From Sporosarcina limicola (GTDB lineage: Bacteria; Bacillota; Bacilli; Bacillales_A; Planococcaceae), in NCBI RefSeq assembly GCF_014873855.1, contig NZ_JADBEL010000003.1, positions 1 to 64,000 of the forward strand: a stretch of DNA of 64,000 bases, given 5' to 3'. Of this stretch, positions 1-8,636 are shown one piece after another. Positions within the stretch are counted from its first letter, which is position 1. Each line of letters opens with the position of its first letter. Position numbers and translations under genes: made by a program. A model generated the notes under the pieces. That model did no database searches. It was given only the letters and a program-made list of their open reading frames with translations, and was not told where the DNA came from.

Positions 1-122
1 ACAGGGTTCTTTATGAACTATAATTATATTCTAATACTATTAACTTCTAGCAATGGAGCGGAATAGACCTTTTCCCCAAATGAGCGTAAGAGCCAAATTA
101 ATTGAGCGATGCCTTTTTTATC

Positions 123-833
123 TTATTCTAAATTATCTATCGCGTATTGCGCTTCTTTCGGAGTGAATTTTTCCCCGTATTCCGAAATCAATTGATCGTA
201 AATAGCCGAATCTGACATACTCATAGTTTCTGCATATGTTTGTGCCTTTTTTAATGCATTTTCTTTCCAATCGAATACAAAGTTATCGATAGCATATTGA
301 GCGGCTTCTGGAGGGAAATTCTCTCCATATTCAGAAGTCAACTGTTCGTAAATGCCTGCCTTTGACATGTGCATAGTTTTCGCGTACGTTTCCGCTTTCT
401 TTAACGCCGATTTATGTTCCCTAGGGACACTTTCCTCTTTTGCCTTGGCTTCCTCTTTAGCTTTTTGTTTAGCCTCCGCTTTAGCTTTAGCTTCTGCATC
501 TTGTTTTGCTTTTAACTCAGCAGCTTCTTTTTCTTCTGCTTCTTTTTTCGCGATTTCTGCTTTATCTTCTTCCGTTAATTCTGGTTTAACTTCTTCTGGT
601 TTATCGACTGCTGCAACTTCAATTTTTTTTGGCTCTTCTTTTTCTGTGGAAGGAGTAGTGATGCCGAATCCGACAACCGAAACGAACATGACAGCTAACG
701 AGATTCCAGTCCGCTTTAAATGTATCTTACGTTTTGTATTATCATTTGTGATTGCCGAAATGATTGTTCGTATGGCGAAAAAAGCAAGCGAAAACATCGA
801 GATGGCAAAAATGATTAAAAATAAATTATCCAT
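123..833 (-). CDS. Membrane-anchored protein with two Ltp-type repeats
   Basis: A 236-residue protein with an N-terminal membrane segment (about residues 3-25), a second hydrophobic stretch (about 45-60), a long charged Lys/Glu/Ala-rich coiled-coil-like linker (about 65-140), and two C-terminal copies of a roughly 45-residue module (about 142-188 and 190-236). Each copy has the pattern ALKKAxxYAxTMxMS, then IYxQLxSEYGExFxPxxAQYAIDN. This matches the host cell surface-exposed lipoprotein (Ltp) repeat family, known from a phage superinfection-exclusion lipoprotein of Streptococcus thermophilus phage and common in Gram-positive surface proteins. A good ribosome site (GGAGG) lies 8 bases before the ATG. 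No lipobox is seen, so anchoring is probably by transmembrane helix. The role here is unknown. Confidence 0.75.
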   Translation of the reverse strand: MDNLFLIIFAISMFSLAFFAIRTIISAITNDNTKRKIHLKRTGISLAVMFVSVVGFGITTPSTEKEEPKKIEVAAVDKPEEVKPELTEEDKAEIAKKEAEEKEAAELKAKQDAEAKAKAEAKQKAKEEAKAKEESVPREHKSALKKAETYAKTMHMSKAGIYEQLTSEYGENFPPEAAQYAIDNFVFDWKENALKKAQTYAETMSMSDSAIYDQLISEYGEKFTPKEAQYAIDNLE

Positions 834-1110
834 AATTAAACCTCCAATATATTCTGATAGTTCTATAGTACGACATATTAGGATATTTGGCTATATGTGG
901 GTAAAAGAAAAACAGACAACTGTAATTAGTTATCTGTTACTCATCATCTGTGGAAGACGAAGCGAAAATAGGCGTACTGTGCCTTTCTATAATTGGTTGT
1001 TGTGGTAAAGAAAACAGTCACCTTCTATAATAAGTAAGTTGCTTCTTTGTTATAATAGTTCATGTAAGATTAACCGTAAATTCCTTATAAATAGAAAGGT
1101 GGGTACAATC

Positions 1111-1614
1111 ATGCTTTCTCATGTCTTCAATACATGCTTCATTAAAATACGTTTTTACTCACATGACAATATCGGCTCTGGTGGGATTTCATTGCCAGCA
1201 GAGGAATTGCATACGACTTCCACCTGGTTGACGTTCGATGTTCAAAAAGGATGGACGGGGGCGGGACTAACCGATGCGATGACGGGTGCCGCTTATGCAA
1301 TCCAATCGTTCATCCCACTTTTTGTGCGGTGTGATCGGACGGATATCCATGTTGTTCTACAGGTTAAAGCAGTTCATACTGGGAAGCCTACGATTTTTAT
1401 TTATGACAGTTATCCGGGTGGCATCGGGTTAAGTGAAAAGCTATTTGAACGATGGGAAACATTGTTGAAACAAGCGGCTGAACATGTTTCGGGTTGCCGC
1501 TGTGAATCGGGTTGTCCGGTTTGCATCGGCGCACAGGAAGCTGGTATGGGGATGAAGCAAGATGTTGGGTCGCTCCTTGGAATTCTTGCGGGAGGTGAAC
1601 GGAATGTCTTATGA
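1111..1614 (+). pseudogene. mrfA: 5'-truncated MrfA (YprA) helicase: C-terminal zinc domain only
   Basis: Only the last 160 or so residues of a DEAD/DEAH helicase of the MrfA/YprA family remain. The recognisable part starts near FIKIRFYSHDNIGSG and includes the conserved LPAEELHT stretch and the C-terminal cysteine cluster CRCESGCPVC, which is the DUF1998-type metal site. Intact MrfA proteins are about 750 residues with two RecA domains; none of the Walker A, DEAH or helicase C motifs is present upstream, where the Ltp gene runs the other way. A ribosome-site-like GAAAGGTGGG precedes the ATG at 1111, so a 167-residue stub could still be made. It overlaps the start of mrfB, as in intact mrfAB operons. 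Confidence 0.8.
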
Positions 1615-2887
1615 ACAGAAACTGATGCAGATGAAAAAGTTGCTTAAAAAGACAGATGCCAAGGTCGTTGTAGAGCCGAAAAAGGAAACTACTCTGCCAC
1701 TGCCACCATCATACGAAAAAGAATGGCTCGCTGCGGGTTTGACGAAAGAGTTGAATTCTCATGGCATCTTCTATCAACGAATTGTTAACTACGATATGGA
1801 TTATATGCATGGCAACGTCTCGCTGTCTGGACTAAAGTCAACGTTAGAGGACTGGCGTAAATCTGGGGAAAATCATCCGTTGGCACCAGATTCTTCGCAA
1901 CGGCTCTTGTTTTTCGATACGGAGACGACCGGACTTAAAGGTGCGGGGACATTGATTTTCCTGATGGGCTTCATCGAGCAGACTGACTCCTCTTTTAAAC
2001 TAACCCAGTATATCTTGCCCGGACCCGACCATGAAGTAGCTTTTCTTTACGCATCAGGTCTATGGGAAAGGCCGTCAACACTTGTAACGTATAACGGCAA
2101 AAGTTTCGATATCCCACAAGTCGAAACGCGGTGGACAATGAATAGGGAAATGCTACCGCCTCTTTTGAAACATACCCAGATTGACTTGTTACATGGGTCG
2201 AGAAGGATTTGGAAAGGTGAAATTGCCGCATTTCGATTGCCTCTCATTGAGGAAAAGAAACTAGGTTTTCTTCGGGAAGGGGATATTCCTGGACATATGG
2301 CGCCGATTATCTACCAAGATGCGGTGAAAAATGGGCGTCCCGAACTCCTTATGAAAGTACTCTTACATAACGAATGGGATATCCTTTCACTTGTTGCACT
2401 TTATATTCGGTCTACCGATTTATTATTAAAAACGGATTATCCAGAATCGGCAATCACGCAAACGAATATTGGGAAATGGTTTGCTGATTTGAAGTCATAT
2501 GACAGAAGTAAATTGATTCTTGAAAGTTCCATCGCTGAATTTGGTTTGCATCATCCTGTGACACATTTTCATTTAGCGTTCATTTTAAAAAGGGAGAAGA
2601 ATTATATAGACTCGCTTTCTTCGTTTACAATCGCTGCAACAGGGCTTGACGGCAGAGAAAGAATCATCGCTTTGGAGGAATTAGCAAAACTGTATGAGCA
2701 TAAGGTAAAAGAGTTGGAGAAAGCTTTGGAGTCTACAAAAGAAGCGAAACGTCATTTACGGGAGGAATCCAGATTAACAGAACATTTCCGGAAACGATTG
2801 AGCGATAATTTCTTAAGAAGGGAAATAAGAATACGAAGAAAATTATTTCCTGGGGAAGCGCATGAACCGACAAAAAAACTAGTCTAA
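1604..2887 (+). CDS. mrfB: MrfB (YprB) DEDDh-type exonuclease
   Basis: A 427-residue homologue of Bacillus MrfB, the exonuclease partner of helicase MrfA in mitomycin C repair. The RNase H-like exonuclease core shows FFDTETTGL (Asp-x-Glu of motif I), VTYNGKSFDIP (motif II) and HNEWDILSLVALY (motif III). A C-terminal helical/TPR-like tail follows. The chosen ATG at 1604 follows GGGAGGTGAACGGA at good spacing; a farther upstream ATG at 1562 lacks this site and lies inside the mrfA frame. Its helicase partner is truncated in this genome, so the protein may act alone or be on the way to loss. Confidence 0.88.
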   Translation: MSYEQKLMQMKKLLKKTDAKVVVEPKKETTLPLPPSYEKEWLAAGLTKELNSHGIFYQRIVNYDMDYMHGNVSLSGLKSTLEDWRKSGENHPLAPDSSQRLLFFDTETTGLKGAGTLIFLMGFIEQTDSSFKLTQYILPGPDHEVAFLYASGLWERPSTLVTYNGKSFDIPQVETRWTMNREMLPPLLKHTQIDLLHGSRRIWKGEIAAFRLPLIEEKKLGFLREGDIPGHMAPIIYQDAVKNGRPELLMKVLLHNEWDILSLVALYIRSTDLLLKTDYPESAITQTNIGKWFADLKSYDRSKLILESSIAEFGLHHPVTHFHLAFILKREKNYIDSLSSFTIAATGLDGRERIIALEELAKLYEHKVKELEKALESTKEAKRHLREESRLTEHFRKRLSDNFLRREIRIRRKLFPGEAHEPTKKLV

Positions 2888-2920
2888 ATCCGATTTAATA
2901 GGACAAGAGCGGACAGCATA

Positions 2921-2929
2921 TGTTATAAT
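2921..2929 (+). promoter_or_regulatory. Extended -10 promoter of gpsB
   Basis: TGTTATAAT is a TGn-extended -10 hexamer (TATAAT at 2924-2929) about 35 bases before the gpsB start. The -35 region (GGACAA at 2901) is poor, which suits an extended -10 promoter. Prediction from sequence only. Confidence 0.55.
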
Positions 2930-2965
2930 TAGGCGTATGTAAACAGAGATGGAAGGGCGATTTTA

Positions 2966-3262
2966 TTGGACACAAAACTAGATTCAAAAACAATTCTTGA
3001 AAAAGAATTCAAGACGGGTCTTCGTGGCTACAGCCAAGAAGAGGTCGATCTCTTCCTTGACGATGTCATCCATGATTATGAAGCTTTCAAAAAAACAATT
3101 TTAGAGTTACGAAGTGAAAATGCAAGGTTGCAAGAAGAGTTGACGGCAGCTGAAAAAAGACCATCGGCGGGAAGTGCGGGTACGACGAACTTCGATTTAT
3201 TAAAACGGATTTCTAATCTGGAGAAGCATGTATTTGGTAGCAAGCTCTTCGATCAAGAGTGA
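2966..3262 (+). CDS. gpsB: Cell division protein GpsB
   Basis: A 98-residue DivIVA-like protein that shuttles between septum and side wall and links PBP1 to division in Bacillus. The N-terminal DivIVA-type domain is clear (residues 1-60: [21 protein letters not shown], then [12 protein letters not shown]), followed by a coiled coil and a short C-terminal trimerisation segment ([16 protein letters not shown]). The start is TTG at 2966, preceded by GGAAGGG. Its place immediately before rnpB is the normal Bacillus order. Confidence 0.95.
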   Translation: MDTKLDSKTILEKEFKTGLRGYSQEEVDLFLDDVIHDYEAFKKTILELRSENARLQEELTAAEKRPSAGSAGTTNFDLLKRISNLEKHVFGSKLFDQE

Positions 3263-3290
3263 CAGTTAAGCAAGAATGTGAACATCAATA

Positions 3291-3319
3291 TTGTAAATGA
3301 AGTGAAGATGCGGTATACT
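3291..3319 (+). promoter_or_regulatory. Sigma-A promoter of rnpB
   Basis: TTGTAA (3291-3296), 17-base spacer, TATACT (3314-3319). The expected start of transcription, about 7 bases downstream, coincides with the first paired base of the RNase P RNA helix P1 at 3326. Confidence 0.75.
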
Positions 3320-3325
3320 AGCAAT

Positions 3326-3745
3326 ACCATAGTGTTAATTTAGGTAATCGCTGCAACGCTTGACGTTGTAGAGGAAAGTCCATGCTCACACGGCTCTGAG
3401 ATGACCGTAGTGTTCGTGCTCGGCGAAAGAATAAGCCGTGGCTTCGCGCTTGCGCGTAGACGGCGGGAATAAGTCCTAAGTTTGAGAAGGTTTACCTTGT
3501 TGAATATGGATTAGGTTCCCTGAACAGTGCCACAGTGACGTAGTCGGCTCGGAAACGGGTCGAATGGAACGCGGTAAACCCCACGAGTGAGAAACCCAAA
3601 TTATGGTAGGGGCATTCTTCTGAAGGAAATGAACTGATGAAGGAACAGACGCTTGTCTGTAGATAGATGATTACCACCCTAAGTACGAGGCGTAAGCCGT
3701 TTGAGTACTCGGGAACAAAACATGGCTTATCGAATTTCCTATGGT
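3326..3745 (+). ncRNA. rnpB: RNase P RNA, B type
   Basis: The catalytic RNA of RNase P, which removes 5' leaders from tRNA precursors. Conserved blocks of the Bacillus type are present in order: GGTAATCGCTGCA, GAGGAAAGTCCATGCTC, AGTGCCACAGTGACG, GGAACGCGGTAAACCCC, GAGAAACCCAAAT, GTAGATAGATGATTACC and ACAAAACATGGCTTA. Helix P1 is formed by ACCATAG at the 5' end and CTATGGT at the 3' end, which sets the ends within a few bases. It follows gpsB, as in Bacillus. Confidence 0.97.
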
Positions 3746-3763
3746 TTTATTGTACTAACTGAT

Positions 3764-3797
3764 GCTCTCCTATATTTATTGTGGAGAGCTTTTCTTT
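3764..3797 (+). terminator. Intrinsic terminator after rnpB
   Basis: GCTCTCC and GGAGAGC arms around a 12-base loop, followed by TTTTCTTTT. It lies about 20 bases past the RNase P RNA 3' end. Confidence 0.8.
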
Positions 3798-3911
3798 TGG
3801 AAATTGTCCAAGAAGTTTAAAACGCTTGGAATTTGAACATATATATAAATAAATGATTACGTATTAAAGAGAACCGTTTGAGATGGTTGATTGAATTGGA
3901 GCTGGAAATGT

Positions 3912-5039
3912 ATGAGTGAATATAAGTTGGTTGCGACGTCTGCAATGGGACTCGAGTCCATTGTAGCGGATGAAGTAAAAGAGCTTGGATTCAAAACGAC
4001 GACGGAAAACGGCAAGGTCTATTTCCATGGAGATGAGTCGGCGATTGTAAAAACAAATATGTGGCTTCGTGTGGCTGACCGCGTCAGAATCGTTGTAGGG
4101 GAGTTTCAAGCAAAAACATTTGATGATTTGTTTGAACAGACAAAAGCACTTCCATGGGAGCGATTTTTGTCAGTCGATGCAGCGTTTCCAGTTGCGGGAA
4201 AATCGGTGAAGTCGACATTATTTAGTGTGTCGGATTGTCAGGCAATCGTGAAGAAAGCGATTGTCGAACGGTTGAAAATTGCTTATAAGAGAGTCGGTTT
4301 TCTTGATGAATCGGGCCCTATGTATAAATTGGAAGTATCAATTTTAAAAGATAAAGTGACTTTGACAATCGATTCAAGCGGAACGGGCTTGCATAAACGT
4401 GGATATCGTATCGGACAAGGGGATGCACCGCTTAAAGAGACACTTGCGGCAGCACTCGTCAAGTTGACACGTTGGAAACCGGACCGGCCGTTTGTAGATC
4501 CTTTTTGCGGATCTGGAACAATTGCGATAGAAGCAGCTATGATTGGACAAAACATCGCACCAGGATATAATCGTGATTTTTTGAGCGAACAGTGGCCGTG
4601 GATTGACAAAGCCATTTGGCACCGGTTAAGAGAAGAAGCAGAGGATACTGCGAAATATGATCAGCCTCTTGCTATCACTGGTTATGATTTTGACCCGAGA
4701 ATGATTACGATAGCGCAGGGAAATGCTGCGGAAGCCGGTTTCATGGATTTAATCAAGTGGGAACAATGTGATGTGAGAGATTTGAAGCTGGATGGCATAA
4801 ATGGTGTCATGGTCGGAAATCCGCCATACGGTGAGCGTCTTGGAGAAGTTGAAGACGCGGAGGATATCACGCAAATACTTGGACAGGTTATGAAAAATTA
4901 CCCTTCTTGGTCAGTTTACATGTTATCCTCATTAGAAAATTTCGAAACGATGTATGGCAAGCGAGCAACGAAGAAGCGGAAGTTGTTTAACGGGTTCATT
5001 CGGACGGATTTACATCAGTTCTGGGGACGACGTCAATGA
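3912..5039 (+). CDS. ypsC: THUMP-domain class I RNA methyltransferase (YpsC/RlmL-like)
   Basis: A 375-residue SAM-dependent methyltransferase, probably modifying a guanine N2 in 23S rRNA as RlmL/YpsC homologues do. The order is an N-terminal ferredoxin-like part with a THUMP domain (about 45-155), then the methyltransferase fold with DPFCGSGTIAIEAA (SAM loop), GYDFDPRMI and the catalytic GNPPYGERLG (N-P-P-Y) motif. The ATG at 3912 follows TTGGAG at suitable spacing; a start 7 codons upstream would overlap the ribosome site. YpsC sits next to rnpB and gpsB in Bacillus too. The exact target base is inferred, not shown. Confidence 0.9.
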   Translation: MSEYKLVATSAMGLESIVADEVKELGFKTTTENGKVYFHGDESAIVKTNMWLRVADRVRIVVGEFQAKTFDDLFEQTKALPWERFLSVDAAFPVAGKSVKSTLFSVSDCQAIVKKAIVERLKIAYKRVGFLDESGPMYKLEVSILKDKVTLTIDSSGTGLHKRGYRIGQGDAPLKETLAAALVKLTRWKPDRPFVDPFCGSGTIAIEAAMIGQNIAPGYNRDFLSEQWPWIDKAIWHRLREEAEDTAKYDQPLAITGYDFDPRMITIAQGNAAEAGFMDLIKWEQCDVRDLKLDGINGVMVGNPPYGERLGEVEDAEDITQILGQVMKNYPSWSVYMLSSLENFETMYGKRATKKRKLFNGFIRTDLHQFWGRRQ

Positions 5040-5051
5040 GTAGAAAAGTGC

Positions 5052-5077
5052 GGAAGAGGGATATTCCTCTTCCTTTT
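5052..5077 (+). terminator. Intrinsic terminator after ypsC
   Basis: GGAAGAGG and CCTCTTCC arms with a 6-base loop, then TTTT. It is placed between ypsC and the helicase gene. Confidence 0.7.
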
Positions 5078-5103
5078 GCATGTGTTTCAGAGAGGAGTGT
5101 CTT

Positions 5104-7014
5104 ATGAAGAAAAAAATGCCATTCCCTTTATCGAAAGAAAAATCGTTCTACGATTCTTTGAACGATTGGATAGGGGACACATTATATGATGATTTAACGG
5201 AAAAAGGTTTCGAATGTCGTGATGAACAAATTTTTATGGCGTTTCAAATTGAGCAATCGTTGAAAGATAAAAAGGTTCTTTTCGCTGAAGCGGGAGTCGG
5301 GACCGGCAAAACAATTGCTTATTTACTTCCGGCAATTGCCTATGCACGTTATACCGGAAAACCGGCACTTATCTCATGTGCCGATGAAACGCTCATCAAC
5401 CAACTTGTGAAACAAGACGGTGACATCCGTAAAATAAGTGAAGCGTTGGATTTGGATATTGATGTCCGCCTTGCGAAAGCAAGAGACCAATACCTTTGTT
5501 TGAAGCGCCTGGAAGAAGCGAATAATACGATTGACGATGATTATATGGATATCGTTCAAGATAGCCTTCCAGAATTCGTTCACGGCAACGCATCACTGCA
5601 ATCAATTCGGCCCTATGGTGAACGGTCGGATTATCCCGAACTAAGTGACGAACAGTGGAAATCGGTGAATTTCCATCCGATTCAGCAATGTGAGGCCTGT
5701 GATGTTCGGAATCGATGCGGACAGACGATTCACAGGAATCATTATCGCGAGGCAGTGGAAATCATTATTTGTTCACATGACTTCTATATGGAACATATTT
5801 GGACGAAGGATTCACGTAAACGTCAAGGGCAATTGCCTTTATTACCGGAAGTATCGATGATTGTATTCGATGAAGGGCATCTTCTTGAATATTCAGCGCA
5901 AAGGGCTTTGACTTACGAAGTGCAGAGTAGCACATTGTTGAAATTGCTTGAACGCATTATGGTTGACGGCATTAGGGATAAGACGCTTCAATTGATGGAA
6001 AACTTAATCGAAACGCATGATGCTTTTTTCAAATTACTTGATGAATATGCGGATACGACAATTAATGAACGAAAAGCAATTGAAAAAGCACCGGAACTTC
6101 TTGGTATCGGCAAAGATGCGGTGAAGTTTTCGAATGCGCTGCTTGAAGAATTTGTTTTCGATGCAGAATTGTATATCATCCCAGAATATGATTTGAAAAT
6201 TGTTGAAGAATATCTCGATCAATATATATTTTCTATGGAATTATTTACATCTGAAAATGATGCAGTTGATTGGCTTGAAGATCGCGGTGGCGAGACAACG
6301 CTTGTTATTATGCCACGTCTTGTGACTGATATTTTAAGAGAAAAATTATTTTCATCAAAAACGCCAATTGTTTTTTCATCTGCAACATTATCGATTGGAG
6401 AAGATTTCTCTTACTTGGCAGATGGACTTGGAATTCAAGACTTCCTCTCGTTTTCTGTGGATTCGCCATTTGACTATGATGAAGTAATGGAAGTGTTTGC
6501 GACAGATGTCGAGCAGGGTGGGAAAGCACAACAAGTACTTGAATTGCTTGAAGATGATAAGCAGACGCTTATCTTGTTCAAATCGGAATATGCGATGAAT
6601 CAATTCAAAGCACAAGTACCGGTAGCCTGGGCAGGGCGTATTGCTTTTGAGGGTGAAAGAGAACTGTCTTCAATAGTCCGTGACTTCCAAGAACAGAAAG
6701 TATCGGTCCTTTGTTCGTATCACTTATGGGAAGGACTCGATATCCCTCAGGATGCACTAACGCGTGTTATTATCCATGACTTGCCGTTCCCACCTGCGGA
6801 TCCACTGTTTGACGCAAGAAGAAAACATGCGACTGATCCGTTCCGCGAGGTAGATTTGCCGTTCATGCTACTTAGACTACGTCAAGGTGCTGGGCGTCTA
6901 ATCCGGACATCTGCTGATTCAGGAACTATTCATTTATTGCTTGAAGGCGATGAGCAGGCGATGAAGTCTGAAATTGAAGGGGTCTTCCCAGTCAAAATGA
7001 AAATGACAGTTTAA
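5104..7014 (+). CDS. ypvA: DinG/XPD-family ATP-dependent helicase (YpvA-like)
   Basis: A 636-residue superfamily 2 helicase, the length of Bacillus YpvA and without the exonuclease domain of DinG proper. Walker A is AEAGVGTGKT, the DEAH box reads VFDEGHLLEY, and motif VI near the C-terminus reads LRLRQGAGRLIR. Four cysteines between motifs I and II (YLCLK, then CEACDVRNRC) match the iron-sulfur ligand pattern of the XPD/DinG family. The start at 5104 follows AGAGGAGTG; a longer reading from 5080 lacks a ribosome site. Likely role: unwinding of damaged or structured DNA. Confidence 0.9.
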   Translation: MKKKMPFPLSKEKSFYDSLNDWIGDTLYDDLTEKGFECRDEQIFMAFQIEQSLKDKKVLFAEAGVGTGKTIAYLLPAIAYARYTGKPALISCADETLINQLVKQDGDIRKISEALDLDIDVRLAKARDQYLCLKRLEEANNTIDDDYMDIVQDSLPEFVHGNASLQSIRPYGERSDYPELSDEQWKSVNFHPIQQCEACDVRNRCGQTIHRNHYREAVEIIICSHDFYMEHIWTKDSRKRQGQLPLLPEVSMIVFDEGHLLEYSAQRALTYEVQSSTLLKLLERIMVDGIRDKTLQLMENLIETHDAFFKLLDEYADTTINERKAIEKAPELLGIGKDAVKFSNALLEEFVFDAELYIIPEYDLKIVEEYLDQYIFSMELFTSENDAVDWLEDRGGETTLVIMPRLVTDILREKLFSSKTPIVFSSATLSIGEDFSYLADGLGIQDFLSFSVDSPFDYDEVMEVFATDVEQGGKAQQVLELLEDDKQTLILFKSEYAMNQFKAQVPVAWAGRIAFEGERELSSIVRDFQEQKVSVLCSYHLWEGLDIPQDALTRVIIHDLPFPPADPLFDARRKHATDPFREVDLPFMLLRLRQGAGRLIRTSADSGTIHLLLEGDEQAMKSEIEGVFPVKMKMTV

Positions 7015-7018
7015 CAGC

Positions 7019-7054
7019 GAAAGGCTTTCCTTATTTTAAGGGAAAGCCTTTCCG
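7019..7054 (+). terminator. Strong hairpin after the helicase gene
   Basis: AAAGGCTTTCC and GGAAAGCCTTT arms form a long, nearly perfect hairpin 4 bases past the stop codon. The following T-run is short (TTTCC), so termination may be imperfect. Confidence 0.6.
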
Positions 7055-7120
7055 GGTATATAGAAGTTAACTTGATTATGGTAAAATAAAGACCACTCAA
7101 TTATCAAAGGGGGAACTATT

Positions 7121-8620
7121 TTGACAACAGAAGAAAAATTCATGGCATTATTAAAAAAGATGAGCGCTTATTCGGAAGCATTGAATATTATGTACTGGGA
7201 TATGCGTACAGGTGCACCGAAAAAAGGGATTTCCACAAGGTCGGAAGCGGTTGGTACATTGTCATCTGAACTTTTTAAGATGAGTGTGTCCGAAGAAATG
7301 GAAGGCTATCTCAAGAAGTTAGGAGACAGGATGGAATCGCTCGATCCGGTCATGGCAAAAACAGTTGCAGTGGTGCAAGAGGAATTTGACCAAAGTAAAA
7401 AAATCCCTGCTGACGAATACCGAGAATACGTTGTCCTTAGCTCGAAATCTGAGTCGGTATGGGAAGAAGCGAAAGATAAAGTGGATTTTGAAATGTTCCT
7501 CCCTTATCTTGAAAATATGATTTCATCTACTAAAAACCTGATAAATTATTGGGGTGTGAAAGATGGGAATCCATACAACACACTTCTCGATAAATACGAA
7601 CCTGGATTGACAACGGACATTATTGATGAAGTGTTTGGTCAATTGAAAGAAACGATTGTACCGCTGGTGAAGAAGATTTCCGAAAAGAATAATCAGCCAG
7701 ATACATCTTTCTTATTCGCACAATTCCCGAAAGAAAATCAAAAAGTATTTAGTCATGAAATCTTGAAGCAACTCGGCTTTGACTTTGAAGCGGGCCGTTT
7801 GGATGAAACGGTTCACCCATTTGCGCTGGGCATTACTATTCGTGATGTTCGTATTACGACGAGATATGCTGAAAATGATTTCCGTTCTGCAATTTTTGGC
7901 ACAATCCATGAATGTGGGCATGCTTTGTATGAACAAAATATCGATTTGGAACTAGAGGGTCTTCCAGTAGCTGATGGAACGTCAATGGGAATCCACGAAT
8001 CACAATCACTGTTCTATGAAAAGTTTATTGGACATAATGAAAACTTTTGGAAGTACAATTTTGATTTGATGAAAAAACATTCACCCGAACAGTTTGAAAA
8101 TGTTCCATTGGATGATTTTCTACGTGCAATTAACTTTTCGAAACCGTCTCTCATTCGACTTGATGCAGACGAATTAACGTATGCACTTCATATAATGATT
8201 CGCTATGAAATTGAAAAAGGATTATTTAATGGTGATATTGAAGTGAAGGATTTACCACAAGTTTGGGGTGATAAATACGAAGAATATCTTGGTATCCGTC
8301 CTGAAAATGATGGTGAAGGCGTACTCCAGGATGTTCATTGGTCAGCGGGTTTGTTCGGATATTTCCCGTCGTATGCCTTAGGATTTATGTACGCAGCACA
8401 GTTTAAAGCTGCGATGCTAAAAGATATTCCTAATTTCGATGAGCTTTGCCTAAGAGGGGAATTCCACTCAATCCTTGATTGGTTAACTGAGCATGTTCAT
8501 AGGTTCGGGAAATTGAAGAAGCCACTTGAAATTCTTCAGGATGCGACAGGGGAAGGGCTAAATGCAAAATACCTAGCCGATTATTTATTTGACAAGTACA
8601 CAAAACTCTATAATTTGTGA
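7121..8620 (+). CDS. ypwA: Thermostable-type carboxypeptidase, M32 family (YpwA)
   Basis: A 499-residue zinc carboxypeptidase of the Taq/M32 family, cytoplasmic, trimming C-terminal residues of peptides. The zinc motif HECGH sits in GTIHECGHALYEQ, and the family signatures DVRITTRY, GIHESQSLFYE and IRLDADELTYALHI are present. The length matches the family (about 500). The start is a TTG at 7121 after AAAGGGGGAAC. Position after the helicase gene follows the Bacillus ypvA-ypwA region order. Confidence 0.93.
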   Translation: MTTEEKFMALLKKMSAYSEALNIMYWDMRTGAPKKGISTRSEAVGTLSSELFKMSVSEEMEGYLKKLGDRMESLDPVMAKTVAVVQEEFDQSKKIPADEYREYVVLSSKSESVWEEAKDKVDFEMFLPYLENMISSTKNLINYWGVKDGNPYNTLLDKYEPGLTTDIIDEVFGQLKETIVPLVKKISEKNNQPDTSFLFAQFPKENQKVFSHEILKQLGFDFEAGRLDETVHPFALGITIRDVRITTRYAENDFRSAIFGTIHECGHALYEQNIDLELEGLPVADGTSMGIHESQSLFYEKFIGHNENFWKYNFDLMKKHSPEQFENVPLDDFLRAINFSKPSLIRLDADELTYALHIMIRYEIEKGLFNGDIEVKDLPQVWGDKYEEYLGIRPENDGEGVLQDVHWSAGLFGYFPSYALGFMYAAQFKAAMLKDIPNFDELCLRGEFHSILDWLTEHVHRFGKLKKPLEILQDATGEGLNAKYLADYLFDKYTKLYNL

Positions 8621-8636
8621 AGGGATCGAAACATAA

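Noticed and set aside
352-1008. A 218-codon plus-strand frame overlapping the Ltp gene
   Set aside because: It mirrors the Lys/Glu/Ala-rich linker on the other strand, has no ribosome site, and the minus-strand product has recognisable repeats.
3492-3677. A 61-codon minus-strand frame
   Set aside because: It lies entirely inside the RNase P RNA gene.
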